Below, one piece after another: positions 18,001-23,468 of a DNA stretch of 64,000 bases. The DNA is from Methyloversatilis sp. RAC08 (GTDB taxonomy: Bacteria; Pseudomonadota; Gammaproteobacteria; Burkholderiales; Rhodocyclaceae): NCBI RefSeq assembly GCF_001713355.1, contig NZ_CP016448.1:2666001-2730000 (forward strand). The letters are read 5' to 3'. The notes beneath the pieces were generated by a model, which was not told where the DNA came from, did not search any database, and was given only the letters and a program-made list of their open reading frames with translations. The first letter of the stretch is position 1; each line of letters starts with the position of its first letter. The translations under genes were made by a program, and so were the position numbers.

Positions 18001-20034
18001 CAGCACGTTCGCTATCTGGTTGCCGACCTTTTCACCATTGCTGTACCCGGTCTGCAGCGTGATGTCGCCATCGCCCCGGGTGGTGATCTGCAGCGCGGCG
18101 CCATGTGCGCCGCCGGTGACCAGATCTATGCCGGCGCTTGCTCCGCCCTCTCCGACGCCGAGATTGCGTGTTTCGATCAGAAGGCTGCTGTTGCTGGCCA
18201 ACGCAAGCTGGCCGGCGGTTTCTCCCGCGACATTGCCGCTGGCGGTGTAGTTGAACTGGTTGCTGCCCACCGTCACTGAGCGCTGTGCGCGCAGAATGAT
18301 GTCGGTGGTCTTGCTCTGTTCTTCGATCTCGCTTTCGAAAATGACCGTGGGGCCGAGGGCGTCTGCCGTGATCGTCCCCGGCGTTGTGCCGCCGCTGAAA
18401 ATCAGGCTGCCGTCATTGCTGCCGTCGCCCGTGCCGCCCTGGATGATGATGGCCAGCGGGTCGAGCAGCAGTTCGCCATTGCGGCCCCGCTCGGCGCGGG
18501 TGTCCGTGCGGCCGCGATAGAGCAGGGCCACCTTGCCGGACACTTCGACCTGTCCACCGTCGCCGCCGTCGCGACCGCCGCGTGCCCAGATGCTGCCTGC
18601 GAAGGCGGTGGCTTCGTCGGCCCATACGACGACCTTGCCGCCATCGCCGTTCAGCAGCGCATCGGACAGCAGGCTCACGCCGTGTCCGACCCAGCTGATG
18701 TGTGCGTTGCTTACGGCCGCATTGGCGCCTTGCCAGTCGCCGCCGACGAGGATGGAACCGCCGCCGGTATCGCCCGATGCATCGAGCACGGCATCGCCAT
18801 CGAGCACGACGGTCTGGGCAGTGACGACGATATCGCCGCCCTGGCCCAGCGATGCGCTGACCGGTGCCGCGGGAGCGGGGCCGGCAGCGGTGACCGGCAG
18901 GTCGAGGTCGTCGCCGGCCACGGATGCCGGGGCAGTCGTTGCGGCCGGTGCGGGCGCGACTGCAGCGGCGGGCGCATCGACGCGGCCGACCGCACGCAGC
19001 GTGCCTTCGACGGTTGCGCGCTGTTCGGCGCTGACTTCGATCCGGCCGCCTTCGGTGCCGCTCGCATCCACCTGCGCGCCGGCGTCCACGCGCACTTCTG
19101 GCGCGCTGATGTCGATCGCGCCGCCGGCGCCGTCGGCGGTTTGTGCAACCGTTTCCGACTGGGCGGTGAGCGTGACGGATTTCGAGCCGCGCAGCACGAT
19201 GCGGCCGTCTTCGGTGCGGTGCGCACCGGTGGCCGAAATCTTTCCGGCTTGCGTGAGCGCTGCGCCGAACATGCCGACACTGCCGCCGCGTGCAATCAGC
19301 TGACCGAGGTTGATCGCCTCGCCACCGGCTTCGATCTTGACGCGCAGCGAGGGCTGATGCGGATCGGCAATCTCGACACTTTTGCCCGCTGCCAGCACGA
19401 TGTCGCCGTTCTCGGCGGTGATTAGTCCGGTGTTTTCGACATCGGTGGCGATCAGGATCAGCGGGCCGCCGGTCGTTTTCAGCGTACCGTCGTTGCGCAG
19501 CTTGCCGGCATTGCCGTCGGCATCGAACTTCATCCTGCCGGCGAGGAAATCCTCATTCCGGATGTTGAGCGTCGACGCGACCAACCCGGCGGTATCGACC
19601 TTCGCGCCGGCGCCGAACAGCACGCCATTCGGGTTGATCAGGAAGACGCGGCCATTGGCGATCAGGTTGCCGAGTATTCTCGACGGATCCTGACCGACCA
19701 CGCGATTGAGTACGCTGGCGGTCGAACTCGGCTGGATGAAGCGGGTGGTTTCGCCTGGCTGGATGGAAAACTGCTGCCAGTTGATGATGGCCTTGTCGCT
19801 GGCCGTGATGTTCAGCGTGCTGCCCTGGACCTGAACGCCCACGTTGCCATGGATCACCTGATGACCGGTCGGGTTGGCGATCGCGAGGCCGGGCAATGCG
19901 GCCGCCATCGCAGCGACGACACGACGCAGCGCGCGCGCGCCGCCGCCCTTGCCGCATGCCTTCGTTTCTTCCGGCACAGGGACGTAGCCGCCCTTCTCTT
20001 CGGAAAAAACCAGTCTGTAGCGACCCTTGTTCAT
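1..20034 (-). CDS. Giant TpsA / filamentous haemagglutinin-like exoprotein (partial, C-terminus off window)
   Basis: Secreted two-partner (type Vb) exoprotein, likely an adhesin or surface fibre exported by the TpsB encoded just upstream. The frame is open for 6,678 codons from the ATG at 20034 to base 1. I read long stretches at both ends and samples of the middle and met no stop. The N-terminus has an extended signal peptide (ESPR) starting MNKGRYRLVF, basic residues near 40, and a hydrophobic stretch ending near ALPGLAIA. A haemagglutination-activity (TPS) domain follows at about residues 54-300, with the hallmark INPNGVLFG. A low-complexity Ala/Pro linker lies near residues 340-400. The rest is Gly/Ser/Thr/Asn-rich beta-helix sequence (recurrent LNNSGT and LSGGT patterns), interrupted by W-x-x-x-x-N-W...P...D modules and long tandem repeats. 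GAGG lies 6 nt before the ATG. The start and family are secure; total length and anchor type are unknown. Confidence 0.93.
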   Translation of the reverse strand, partial: MNKGRYRLVFSEEKGGYVPVPEETKACGKGGGARALRRVVAAMAAALPGLAIANPTGHQVIHGNVGVQVQGSTLNITASDKAIINWQQFSIQPGETTRFIQPSSTASVLNRVVGQDPSRILGNLIANGRVFLINPNGVLFGAGAKVDTAGLVASTLNIRNEDFLAGRMKFDADGNAGKLRNDGTLKTTGGPLILIATDVENTGLITAENGDIVLAAGKSVEIADPHQPSLRVKIEAGGEAINLGQLIARGGSVGMFGAALTQAGKISATGAHRTEDGRIVLRGSKSVTLTAQSETVAQTADGAGGAIDISAPEVRVDAGAQVDASGTEGGRIEVSAEQRATVEGTLRAVGRVDAPAAAVAPAPAATTAPASVAGDDLDLPVTAAGPAPAAPVSASLGQGGDIVVTAQTVVLDGDAVLDASGDTGGGSILVGGDWQGANAAVSNAHISWVGHGVSLLSDALLNGDGGKVVVWADEATAFAGSIWARGGRDGGDGGQVEVSGKVALLYRGRTDTRAERGRNGELLLDPLAIIIQGGTGDGSNDGSLIFSGGTTPGTITADALGPTVIFESEIEEQSKTTDIILRAQRSVTVGSNQFNYTASGNVAGETAGQLALASNSSLLIETRNLGVGEGGASAGIDLVTGGAHGAALQITTRGDGDITLQTGYSNGEKVGNQIANVLLPVLGSASGSILVRTSDGSTVQLLGAGYTSGGSIQIVAATVTGGATLSAAGGTQIIGNYVASSGTLAFQGGASSISGTLTLTGNLGGDAALTLGGLDWRGGRMLAGGAVSLTGAGVIDNTSAYRYLARRLNVSGSLSLENSSGYYLDVEAGGTLHLNAGGALTTGTANGLIYLAAGNGGTAALSADAGAVVDVGGGTTLNLRGDSTTGNLISGVFSLAGDGALLLDSGLITTGADTTISGSGLLRMTNGGALGGSHLLTIASDFEWLGGAMSGTGTTVLSGSAQIDNTSAYKYLNRRLELTGNLAFGNNSGYYLQVGNGGTLHLGATGSLTTTTSNGLLNLSAGSGGVAAFTAAAGSVIDVADGTSLTLRTDGSAGNRMSGTFGLSGDGAMVFDSGLIDVSAATRFEGAGRFRFAGGTITGAGALTIDSLFDWAGGTFSGTGVTVVSGSAVIDNTSAYKFVNRRVEVSGDLTFGNSTGYYLQIGNGGTLHLLSGGQLATAGTSGFIYMAAGASGVARLSADAGSSIALSANTLLTIRSDGNTGNQIGGTFGLTGAGATYFDSGTFATSGATNFTGAGLLRVGGGTTLNLNHSTAFGSPFRFENGVLGGSGAVDIGGAFTWAGGTMSGTGTTVLSGNGVIDNTSSYKFLNRRLELEGGLSFGNSNGYYLQIGDGGTLHLTASGQLSTATVNGLIYLAAGAGGTARISADAGSDISTASDTLLTLRSDSNTGNQISGTFGLTGAGELVFDSGLLTTAAATHFTGPGSLRISGSNIAFNHASTVSSALRFSSGTISGSGNLAVSGPFIWAGGTMSGTGTTLLSGSTVVDNTSAYKFVNRSVEVSGTVAFGNSSGYYVQVGNGGTLHLLASGQLATETTNGLIYLAAGSGGTAVLSAAAGADISVADGTALILRSDSNTGNLISGTFALSGAGSFHFDSGVISANSDTTFTGSGELLISSGATLAGSALVTIASGFDWTGGIMSGTGTTRLVNAVSLTGSGTRSLNRTLEIAAGGSLDIGDNVVIQRSTSNGGTGRIVALGTLTKSSGSGTAYIQYLDLQGNLASSSGILSLYGNAAGTTLGSASFSTSGTGLMRMDSGLFTLTNGQTATVTAGTLDLSGATLSTAGTSSIIGAGTFLLSSGTLDGAGTLNISSGFNWTAGTMSGAGVTRLVSDVSLTGSGTRTLNRTLEISAGASLNLGNDVLIQRATSNGGTGGIVALGSLTKSSGTGTAYVRYLDLRGNISSSSGTLSIYGNTAGSSINGAVFSTTGSGVLSFDSGLFTLNTGESASVAAGIFDLSGGTLSTTGDSTFGGAGTLRFTSGTISGIGRLTVNAGFDWSAGTQSGLGVTRLNGESRILSGGTKALNRTLEISGSTRVDTPSGTVQIQDSGRLSVLDTGQLEIVGGSSISHLGSGRLDNAGLMRKTGTAGLTLAMPLTNIGTLRIESGTLTASAFPVNAGTLDVFDSAALITANNSLQNNGVIQGGGAINLGAGTLTNAGALRPGNGAAAGTLAITGNLIQTAAGLIEADVLGTTAAQQDHVTVTGSATLDGDLVLSPSQSLTFGAQDRYTVLSCGAEGCLSGSFSSIETGGLAATATFFSNALSFATGTIASTWISTTSGFWDVAANWANSLIPGEANDVIIDQAGDLTITVRATAPVSSFRVNSLYSNENITIAGSTLTLIDDSVINGRLTMSGGTLNIGTQLDTGSLAISGGTISGGRLFAAGGSNVMTGGTLNSLQMMIGAQFNASGGTLANVTLSKLGSGIGAGQVLVGANGDLRVVGALTLDNADITLASDGSSTFLRSITGPWSIGGNGSILFGGSHNAVRANNYLGYGSGAYSLSIGSGVTVAGANGGYIYFGNNGVNAGTISANTAGKEISLNSWATTDTWTNSGTVRANGGILSTNDTWSSTGTLQLDSGILFLGGSFNTASFNTLVRPADADRGSLNLVGTLNNANSTLLLDGSTGTLAFGGNISSGTVRINNANGGALNTGYAGFSGSSFGGSNTATLTNVTLGNIANVADSGHLTIANNGDLRVVGALTLDNADITLASDGSSTFLRSITGPWSIGGNGSILFGGSHNAVRANNYLGYGSGAYSLSIGSGVTVAGANGGYIYFGNNGVNAGTISANTAGKEISLNSWATTDTWTNSGTVRANGGILSTNDTWSSTGTLQLDSGILFLGGSFNTASFNTLVRPADADRGSLNLVGTLNNANSTLLLDGSTGTLAFGGNISSGTVRINNANGGALNTGYAGFSGSSFGGSNTATLTNVTLGNIANVADSGHLTIANNGDLRVVGALTLDNADITLASDGSSTFLRSITGPWSIGGNGSILFGGSHNAVRANNYLGYGSGAYSLSIGSGVTVAGANGGYIYFGNNGVNAGTISANTAGKEISLNSWATTDTWTNSGTVRANGGILSTNDTWSSTGTLQLDSGILFLGGSFNTASFNTLVRPADADRGSLNLVGTLNNANSTLLLDGSTGTLAFGGNISSGTVRINNANGGALNTGYAGFSGSSFGGSNTATLTNVTLGNIANVADSGHLTIANNGDLRVVGALTLDNADITLASDGSSTFLRSITGPWSIGGNGSILFGGSHNAVRANNYLGYGSGAYSLSIGSGVTVAGANGGYIYFGNNGVNAGTISANTAGKEISLNSWATTDTWTNSGTLSLAGGQMHSGDSFVNAGMIRGIGNLNLGSNTLTNAGTLFADGGLLNLTGNLVLTAGSTLRFDIGGLDRVVDHGALDVNGAVTFGGTLRADHVNGYVPGGGSETFQLIRYTSRTGSSQFATLNVPNGFGYDSYYGVGTYLLGFGNSLIGINEWISNTSGDWATATNWSLGVAPNSPDMAVLIDRVGFTPTITISSGDWTIEELISEEHLTISGGSLTTAYAYVGGNLILNGSGRMTVTDEIALNNVTLNNSSQFIADGAGQIANYVQNNGTSTFNAASLAFDAIDVRGGTVNYNAALALPSSLLRVAGYTANLNADQGQTLIQVVSGTLNLNLASLTSDIELSGSGVLNVANSTSASGDLTWTGGNIGGGGTLTLAGVLDVSGSNSFGLSNTVLVHANASGLSRIAKSGGYFYLNGTNGILRNSAGASLTIDTTGGNSGTYYSGGTGGTLHNLGTLNKTGTGTFFIYNPTHLEQAGVLNIQQGVFNLDNATHALSGLTTLAADSSLDLSSGSSIAVSGTARFTGDGVVRHNSATVTLGNGARIDADYALAGGTLNIGGAAVMNGDLAWTGGIITGDLVAPGTLTLNGVLSQTGNTTVYLRNGTQLVHANTSGASRISNTSGSGFNIEFGATFRNTGTLTIDIQNAGSIMYIDHDSGAAGTFENTGTLTKVGAGRVDFGNFGQLQLVQQGSFLISEGLVTLGNTVALNGTVDIAADATLRVLGGTTTIGPNADVTGAGVLDLASGTLSLGNGADIDARQVISGGTLTVAAGSSATFSNALSWTAGTINGGGTVNASGVFNQSGNTTVYLRDGTLFLHSNASGNSRIANTSSSGFNLENGAIFRNTGALTLDVAGAASNMYIDQDSGPAIGRFENIGTLTKTGAGRLDFGNFGIVQLFQQGTLAVNQGLVTLGGTGSLSGTQQIASGAELRVTSGSISAAASAVFGGTGVLSLTGGTLAFADGLDTGITLQQSGGNFEGTGNNTLSGRYEWTGGNVAGSGALTVSGILQLSGASSFGLAGRSLVHTNGSGSSSLFKTSGYFYIGGGASFTNATGARLYFDTGSGNPGLWYSTGAAGSFINQGTLTKVGSGTLYVYNPVGLQNPGTLILGQGSVIGDGFNQNAGTLQLLPGTIFSTASSPLTNTGLIAGHGVLITGGTGLLNQGTVSPGGAGSIGTLNITGRYAQDATGTLQIERGNAGADALIVSSTATLGGTLVVSELPGYIATGGTSDVVTASALSGSFSTVTLPSGYSTQTVGNRQVLSYAGAICGGVCWDGGGGSLLWTDAANWTGDLLPGTNDLVFIDLGTISVQLTNGSHTIRSLNTASGNTLIVSGGSLTVTDVATLAGDLVISGGTANFNGAAQLARLMLSSGIFGGSGAVTFSQSGSTWTGGDVGGTGRLVFAAGSTFNYAAGTRTITRRLDIEQGGRFSLDSGSLTTTGGAGNAGVVNVAFGATARYGGSATYLLDATGQFDGGGRIEFINTAQVTSATNAPAIADNTFTVRVQDSARFTLSTPGAIANLELADSGQVIAQAGLQVGSVTQTGGTLTLNAASGASLYNWNGGTLAGSSTFSIVGAGSWTRGTLIGNLVIANGASLTLSGTGSDDVQSTSYKRFGAGSLTNFGTLNWLEGHIDVIGAGRVDNHGLIDLASDFSFGDRSTGTGTFTLVNHNSGVISKTAGTGEFAIGTLGIPGGTANYTNFTNNGRINVFSGRLRFNIGYSGASGGGTFTHNNFIAIGADSTLEIGGALTYNGDADLGAGGVLRRLGGFTINSGADVFGNGTIDVGASGTLTNAGALGTLEYGTLSVTGNFVQTDTGVLDLWIGGTSAGTYDQLAVSGSVTLGGTLVVTEDPSYTRGPLSLALITAGSGISGTFATIDTPVAGYTTAVDGNAFRISFGSIVCGGICWDGGAGTALWTDAANWSGDALPGLNDLVFIALDNGSSVVLNSGSHTIAGLTTTAGNALSISAGSLTLTGMSALAGDLTLSGSGTLVTNGRLDATRFTQTGGTFNGPGDFFVSTAFSQTGGSHTGIGRTMLGSAVSFAPGSYTFNRDFDIEGTLNHTSGTLVVAANRTVTVDGALNWTSGSTITGSGTLLLAEGSVSTLNANTNGGHLVLSGITVNNAGTVNYTSEGRQVLINDGTTFNNTGRFNFASDGVVSENSGNGGNFNNSGTLAKTGGTGTSGFASQVRFNNLDGGTVDSGTGTGTISLQTQGAHAGVFNLVGNGVQFNAGAHSFANGATITGSANFSGAAISSGNTTFNGPVNLSGGTITSTGTLTLDGGLNWNRQATITGGTLNLAAGTTSTFNANTNGGHLVLSGVTLNNAGTVNYTSDGRQLLINDGTTFNNSGRFNFASDGNVSENAGFGGTFNNSGTVAKTGGTGSSGFANFARFNNLNGGIVDSGTGTILLQTDGSHDGVFDIAGSNVRFNASTHTFAAGATIQGIANFAGATINTAGATINGPVNLSGGSINQNSNTTLTLNNGLNWTSGASIAGGTLDLIAGSTSSFNAHTNGGNLVLADVTVNNAGTVNYTSAGRELLINGGTRFNNSGRFNFASDGNLNETAGFGGHFNNSGTLAKTGGTGVSSFSNFVRFNSLDGGVVDSGTGLIVLQTEGNHAGAFNIVGNGVQFSAGVHTFASGSTINGRTHLAGATINTSGATFNGPVFLSGGLINIASSSTLTMGSGLNWASSATISGGTLNLASGSASTFNASTNGGNLVLSSVTVNNAGTVDYISAGRELLINDNTRFNNTGRFNFASDGVVSENSGNGGTFNNSGTLAKTGGTGSSGFASQARLVDEGGSYRGETGTLQLASLGTVSGVMHIAAGASITTASALTNTGVIEGSGTLDVGGGTLTNSGTVRPGGDDQIGRLTVLGNVTQTAAGRIEAEFAGTATNQFDVLDVRGDTLLDGVLEVQSLGAAVPVEGMQLPVITASGTLDTGALQLVAPTGFTTRTLGSSLSLGYTACTTGICWDGGAGSQLWTDAANWTGDVLPGVNDLVFITLAGGANVVLNAIPTVTVAGLTIGNANSLTLTGGVLNAPTTVQPGGTLSLDGGNLNFGNALLNNGTLNYNGGTMSGNVFTNNGTLNVLSGSVGNLTTTRLNNNGSVIIDSGATFEFGNGGGMIFANNGSVDVESGTLSVLAHDTDAAGPGADSGAYSVDSGATLRFRDAFRDFGPGSSITGPGDVEFTAFSGGVFNVNGSYNVGGETRVSGNTLVNFNSNATFGDLRVAGNIGGNGALTMTDDLIWTSGSIGGNGRAIVVRGDTVLDGSNLALNGAVLNIGGSGLLDTGTQLALNGGSQLIVSDGASLGLGSNTSVGGTGSLVNRGTLEGTLGGGTSNVAVRLVNDG
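1691..3830 (-). repeat. Divergent 603-bp (201-codon) repeats inside tpsA
   Basis: The phrase encoding LAKTGGTG (plus-strand ccgccggtcttggcc-like) recurs at about 1691, 2294, 2897 and 3500, a constant spacing of 603 bp. The intervening sequence aligns with clear substitutions, for example LLINDGTTFNNTGRFNFASD-like segments in each unit. These copies are older than the 768-bp set. Confidence 0.85.
10027..12691 (-). repeat. 768-bp tandem repeat inside tpsA, three full copies plus a partial fourth
   Basis: Copies lie at 10027-10794, 10795-11562, 11563-12330 and, partially, 12331-12691. The period is exactly 768 bp (256 codons), so the reading frame is kept. The only difference I noticed between the full copies is C/T at 12016 (C at 10480 and 11248), a synonymous Ser codon change. 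The flanks diverge abruptly at 10026 and 12692. Near identity implies recent amplification or ongoing gene conversion. Confidence 0.95.
15200..17660 (-). repeat. Divergent 501-561-bp repeats inside tpsA
   Basis: A segment encoding GYYLQVGNGGTLHL recurs with plus-strand marks at about 15421, 15979, 16540, 17041 and 17545 (spacings 558, 561, 501 and 504 bp, all multiples of three). Each unit also has ILRSDSNTGNLISGTF-like and DNTSAYKFVNR-like segments. This is the membrane-distal part of the passenger, shortly after the TPS domain. Boundaries are approximate. Confidence 0.8.
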
Positions 20035-20071
20035 TTCGGCCTCAAGTTCTTCTCCGCGAGGCCGTAAACAC

Positions 20072-20094
20072 GATTACCGCTGCTTCAGGTAATC
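20072..20094. promoter_or_regulatory. Short inverted repeat between tpsB and tpsA
   Basis: GATTACC (20072-20078) and GGTAATC (20088-20094) form a perfect 7-bp inverted repeat with a 9-nt spacer, in the 163-bp gap between the end of tpsB and the tpsA start. It has no T-run, so it is not a classical terminator. It could be an operator or an RNA hairpin that sets tpsA expression relative to tpsB. Function is inferred only. Confidence 0.25.
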
Positions 20095-20197
20095 CGGTTC
20101 AGACCCGCGCGGGCCAACGCAAAAATTCCGACTGCATCCCCGCATGTCGTAATGTCTGAAATGAGCGATACCGTTTCCGCCCCTGTGATGCTGCGGC

Positions 20198-21784
20198 CTA
20201 GAAACTCAGGCTGAACGACGCATGAACACGGTGACTGCCGGACGCGTAACGGTCTGCGCCGTCGATCAGACGAGCGTAGTCGATCCGCCCCGAGAGCCAT
20301 GTGGAATAGTTGACGCGCAGGCCCACGCCGGCCGAGAGCACACCATCCCCTGCAGTTTCACCCGGCTGCGGATTGACTCTGTAAAGATGTGCAACGTCGC
20401 CGAACAGCACGCCTCGCATCACCCATATATCTTCCGTCCAGGCCGGTGTATCGAGGTCGGCGCTGATCCGCCAGCCGCGGTCGTTGGCCAGCACGCGCTC
20501 GCGCAAGCCGCGCACAGACTCGGCCCCGCCAATGCCGAACTGTTCGCCGGACACCAGTTCGTCGCGTGTGTATTGACCTTGAGCCTGCAGCCGCACCCGC
20601 CAGTCACGCGGCAACAACTGGAACCACGAAGCGCTTGCGCGCATCACCGCGAAGCGCGCATTGGCACCCGCGCGCAAAGTGTTGAAGTCTGTGTCGCGGC
20701 CATGTTCGCCGCCCTGCAGGTTGCGTGCGACGCTGACCTGCACGCCGGCCTCGCGCGTATCGCCGCGCCAATTGCCGCTCCACGAGAGGGAAATCGGATG
20801 CGTGATGACGCGCGGCACGAGATTGCCGGGCGTATTGTCGAGCAGGAAGCTGCTGTCGAAATCGCGCCAGTCGGCGGCCAGGCTGATGCGCTGGGACAAC
20901 TCGCCGATGCGCGGCAGATGCCAGTTGTAGCGTGCGGAAAAGATGCGACCGCTGCCCGACACCGTGGCGGTCGAATTGAGTACCTGCACCTGACCTGAGC
21001 TGACGCTGGAGAAGCCGGCCACCAGATCGATGGAGTTGCCGCTTGCGTAAAGCGGAATGCGATAACCGAGGCCGACGATGGTCACGTCGGACGGCTGTTC
21101 GATCGAGGTCGTGTATTGCAGCGTTGCGACGTGGTCGCGATTGAACAGGTTGTTGTGCTGCAGACCGACCGAAATGCGGTGGGTACCGGTGGATGGTGTA
21201 CCGCTGTTGTCGACCGTCACGAATCTGCGCAGTGGATTGCTGTCCGTGACCGAAACCGTTGCGGCAATTTCGCCCGGTTTGCGCGCCGAGCGAAAGGTCA
21301 CGTCGGTCTGCTTCGATGCATTCTCGTTGGCCAGCGCCAACTGGTGCCCGACGGCTTCCGTGTTGGGCATGCTGCCTTCCGCCAGAGCGGGCAGGCTGCG
21401 CCGGATGTTCTCGTCGTCGTGGTGCGTTGCGCCCTGCAGCGTCAGCGCTTCGAGCTTGGGCTCGAGCACTTCAAGCGTGACCGTGCCGCTGCTCAGTTCC
21501 TGTTCGGGAATGCTGACCTGCGCTGCGCCGAAGCCGCGCCGGTGGTCGGCGGTTTGCAGCGCTGTGCGCGCCGCCTCGATCTCGGCAAATCCGACGGCCT
21601 TGCCGACATAGGGCGTCAGCAGCGCATCGATTTCCGGTGGTCGAAACACCGAACCGCCGGCAACCGTGTAGTTTCGAACTTCGAATCGCGGACCGTCAGC
21701 AGATTCTTCCGCGTGCAGACCCGCAGATGCGAGTACGGCCACGCCCACGCCCGCGAATGCAAGTCCCGCCCTGACAATCGACAC
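20198..21784 (-). CDS. TpsB / ShlB-FhaC-type outer-membrane transporter
   Basis: Omp85-superfamily partner that exports the adjacent TpsA. The 528-aa length is typical. There is a signal peptide at residues 1-26 (hydrophobic, ending GLHA), POTRA domains at about 34-105 and 110-180, and a 16-strand barrel to the C-terminal Phe (FSLSF). The L6-type motif is present as ESVRGLRER, a variant of the usual VRGY. The start is GTG at 21784; the next ATG upstream is in another frame. It is co-directional with tpsA, transporter first and 163 bp apart, so the two probably form one transcription unit. Substrate pairing is inferred from adjacency and the family's one-to-one habit. Confidence 0.95.
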   Translation of the reverse strand: MSIVRAGLAFAGVGVAVLASAGLHAEESADGPRFEVRNYTVAGGSVFRPPEIDALLTPYVGKAVGFAEIEAARTALQTADHRRGFGAAQVSIPEQELSSGTVTLEVLEPKLEALTLQGATHHDDENIRRSLPALAEGSMPNTEAVGHQLALANENASKQTDVTFRSARKPGEIAATVSVTDSNPLRRFVTVDNSGTPSTGTHRISVGLQHNNLFNRDHVATLQYTTSIEQPSDVTIVGLGYRIPLYASGNSIDLVAGFSSVSSGQVQVLNSTATVSGSGRIFSARYNWHLPRIGELSQRISLAADWRDFDSSFLLDNTPGNLVPRVITHPISLSWSGNWRGDTREAGVQVSVARNLQGGEHGRDTDFNTLRAGANARFAVMRASASWFQLLPRDWRVRLQAQGQYTRDELVSGEQFGIGGAESVRGLRERVLANDRGWRISADLDTPAWTEDIWVMRGVLFGDVAHLYRVNPQPGETAGDGVLSAGVGLRVNYSTWLSGRIDYARLIDGADRYASGSHRVHASFSLSF

Positions 21785-21905
21785 TGACGACCCCCGTCCA
21801 TCTTAAGTTCTTGTATCTGGCGGAGTTTAGAGGGTTTGCGGCGGATTTACACCCAGCCGAACAGCCTAGGTTGTCCGGTCACGGGTTTTGCCGTTGCTTC
21901 GATGC

Positions 21906-21941
21906 AAAAAGGCGCACCCGTCGAGCCGAACTCAGGGTGCG
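21906..21941 (-). terminator. Rho-independent terminator after phoU
   Basis: On the minus strand CGCACCC (21941-21935) pairs with GGGTGCG (21919-21913) across a 15-nt loop, and CC then TTTTT (21910-21906) follow. It sits about 30 bp past the phoU stop and before tpsB, separating the two units. Confidence 0.6.
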
Positions 21942-21971
21942 TGGCGCCGCAAACGCCTGCTGATAACGTGC

Positions 21972-22673
21972 TCAATCAGCCGCCGCTGCCGCTTCCATGG
22001 CAGCCAGCCCGGCATGCCGCACATCGGTTCCCTTGACCATGAACACGACGTACTGCGCCATGTTCTTCGAGTGGTCGCCGATGCGTTCGATCGCCTTGGC
22101 GATGAACAGCATGTCCAGCCCGCAGGAAATCGTGCGCGGGTCTTCCATCATGAAAGTGATGAGCTGGCGCATGATGGATTTGAATTCGGCGTCGACTTCC
22201 TTGTCCTGACGCACGACTTCTGTGGCGCTGGCAAGATCCTGGCGGGCCAGCGCATCAAGCGTGCGGCGCAGCATGTCTACTGCCATCGAGGCGGCGTGGC
22301 GCAACTCGACGCGCGGCACGAAAATGGCGTCGGACTCGAGAATGTGCCGTCCCATCTTGGCAATCTTCTTCGCCTCGTCGCCCACGCGCTCCAGATCGGT
22401 GATGGTCTTGACCATCGACATGATCACGCGCAGGTCGCTCGCAGCCGGCTGACGTTTGGCAATCAGCTGATTGCATGCCTCATCCAGCTCGATCTCCATC
22501 GCATTGACCCGTTTTTCGGTGGCGATGACCTCTTCGAGCAGGGGCAGATTGCGCTCGATCACCCCGCGCATGGCGTGTTCGATCTGCTGTTCGATCAGAC
22601 CGCCCATCTGCAACAAGCCGGTACGCAGGCCTTCCAGCTCGTGGTCATAGCGCTTGGAAATGTGCTCGCTCAT
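21972..22673 (-). CDS. phoU: Phosphate-specific transport system accessory protein PhoU
   Basis: 233-aa cytosolic helical protein that restrains PhoR signalling and Pst phosphate import when phosphate is plentiful. Two PhoU helical repeats are visible, each with the E/D-x-x-x-D metal-binding pattern (DLERVGDEAKKIA and AIERIGDHSKNMA). I chose the ATG at 22673 (MSEHISKRYD), the normal PhoU start, over a frame extension to 22754. No pst or phoBR genes are in the window; rpiA lies 55 bp upstream on the same strand, so the two may be cotranscribed. Identification is secure. Confidence 0.96.
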   Translation of the reverse strand: MSEHISKRYDHELEGLRTGLLQMGGLIEQQIEHAMRGVIERNLPLLEEVIATEKRVNAMEIELDEACNQLIAKRQPAASDLRVIMSMVKTITDLERVGDEAKKIAKMGRHILESDAIFVPRVELRHAASMAVDMLRRTLDALARQDLASATEVVRQDKEVDAEFKSIMRQLITFMMEDPRTISCGLDMLFIAKAIERIGDHSKNMAQYVVFMVKGTDVRHAGLAAMEAAAAAD

Positions 22674-22728
22674 GTCAGTGCGTTCCGGAAGGTGATATGC
22701 AGATGAGACTGCGTGTGAGCCAGGGTGT

Positions 22729-23400
22729 TCAGCCGCGCAGCGTTTGCACGCCATCGGGCGAGGATATCAGTGCAATGTCCGCGCGGCGACGGGCGAACAG
22801 GCCATTGGTCACGGTGCCGGTCAGATGGTCCAGCTCGGTTTCCAGCCCGACCGGATCGGTGATGGACAGGCCGGATACGTCGATGATGAGGTTGCCGTTG
22901 TCGGTCACGAAGCCTTCGCGCACCTTCGGCACACCGCCCAGACGCAGCAGTTCGCGGGATACCAGTGCAATCGCCATCGGAATCACTTCAACGGGCAGCG
23001 GGAAGCGTCCCATCACGTCGACGCACTTCGACGCATCGGCGATGCACACGAAGCAGTCGGATGCCGCGGCCACGATCTTCTCGCGCGTCAGCGCACCGCC
23101 GCCACCCTTGATCAGGTGCAGGCCGGGATCGATCTCGTCCGCACCATCGACATAGACCGGGATGCGTCGCCCTGAAGCGATCGCCTCGTCAAGCGTCAGT
23201 ACGGCGATGCCGTGACCGCGAAGCCGCGCGGCCGACGCTTCCGAACTGGCGATCGCCCCGGATATCCTCAAACCTTCGGATGCCAGCAGGTCGATGAAGT
23301 GATTGGCGGTCGAGCCGGTTCCGACGCCGAGCAGTTCGCCCGGCAATACATGGGCAAGGGCGGCGCGGGCAACCATCAATTTCAGTGCATTCGCATCCAT
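22729..23400 (-). CDS. rpiA: Ribose-5-phosphate isomerase A
   Basis: Interconverts ribose-5-phosphate and ribulose-5-phosphate in the pentose phosphate pathway. The protein is 223 aa, the usual RpiA length. It has the nucleotide-like loop [12 protein letters not shown] (about residues 24-35), [10 protein letters not shown] (about 80) and the catalytic region [12 protein letters not shown] (about 94-105). The ATG at 23400 (MDANALKL) fits the family; the frame is open further upstream but that part has no similarity I recognise. The gene follows the four-gene kinase cassette by 68 bp on the same strand. Confidence 0.96.
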   Translation of the reverse strand: MDANALKLMVARAALAHVLPGELLGVGTGSTANHFIDLLASEGLRISGAIASSEASAARLRGHGIAVLTLDEAIASGRRIPVYVDGADEIDPGLHLIKGGGGALTREKIVAAASDCFVCIADASKCVDVMGRFPLPVEVIPMAIALVSRELLRLGGVPKVREGFVTDNGNLIIDVSGLSITDPVGLETELDHLTGTVTNGLFARRRADIALISSPDGVQTLRG

Positions 23401-23468
23401 GGGAGAAACTTGGAATTCCTTCAGCGTGGCAGTGTAGCGCCGTTGTGCGCGGTCAGGTCTCAGGCGTT

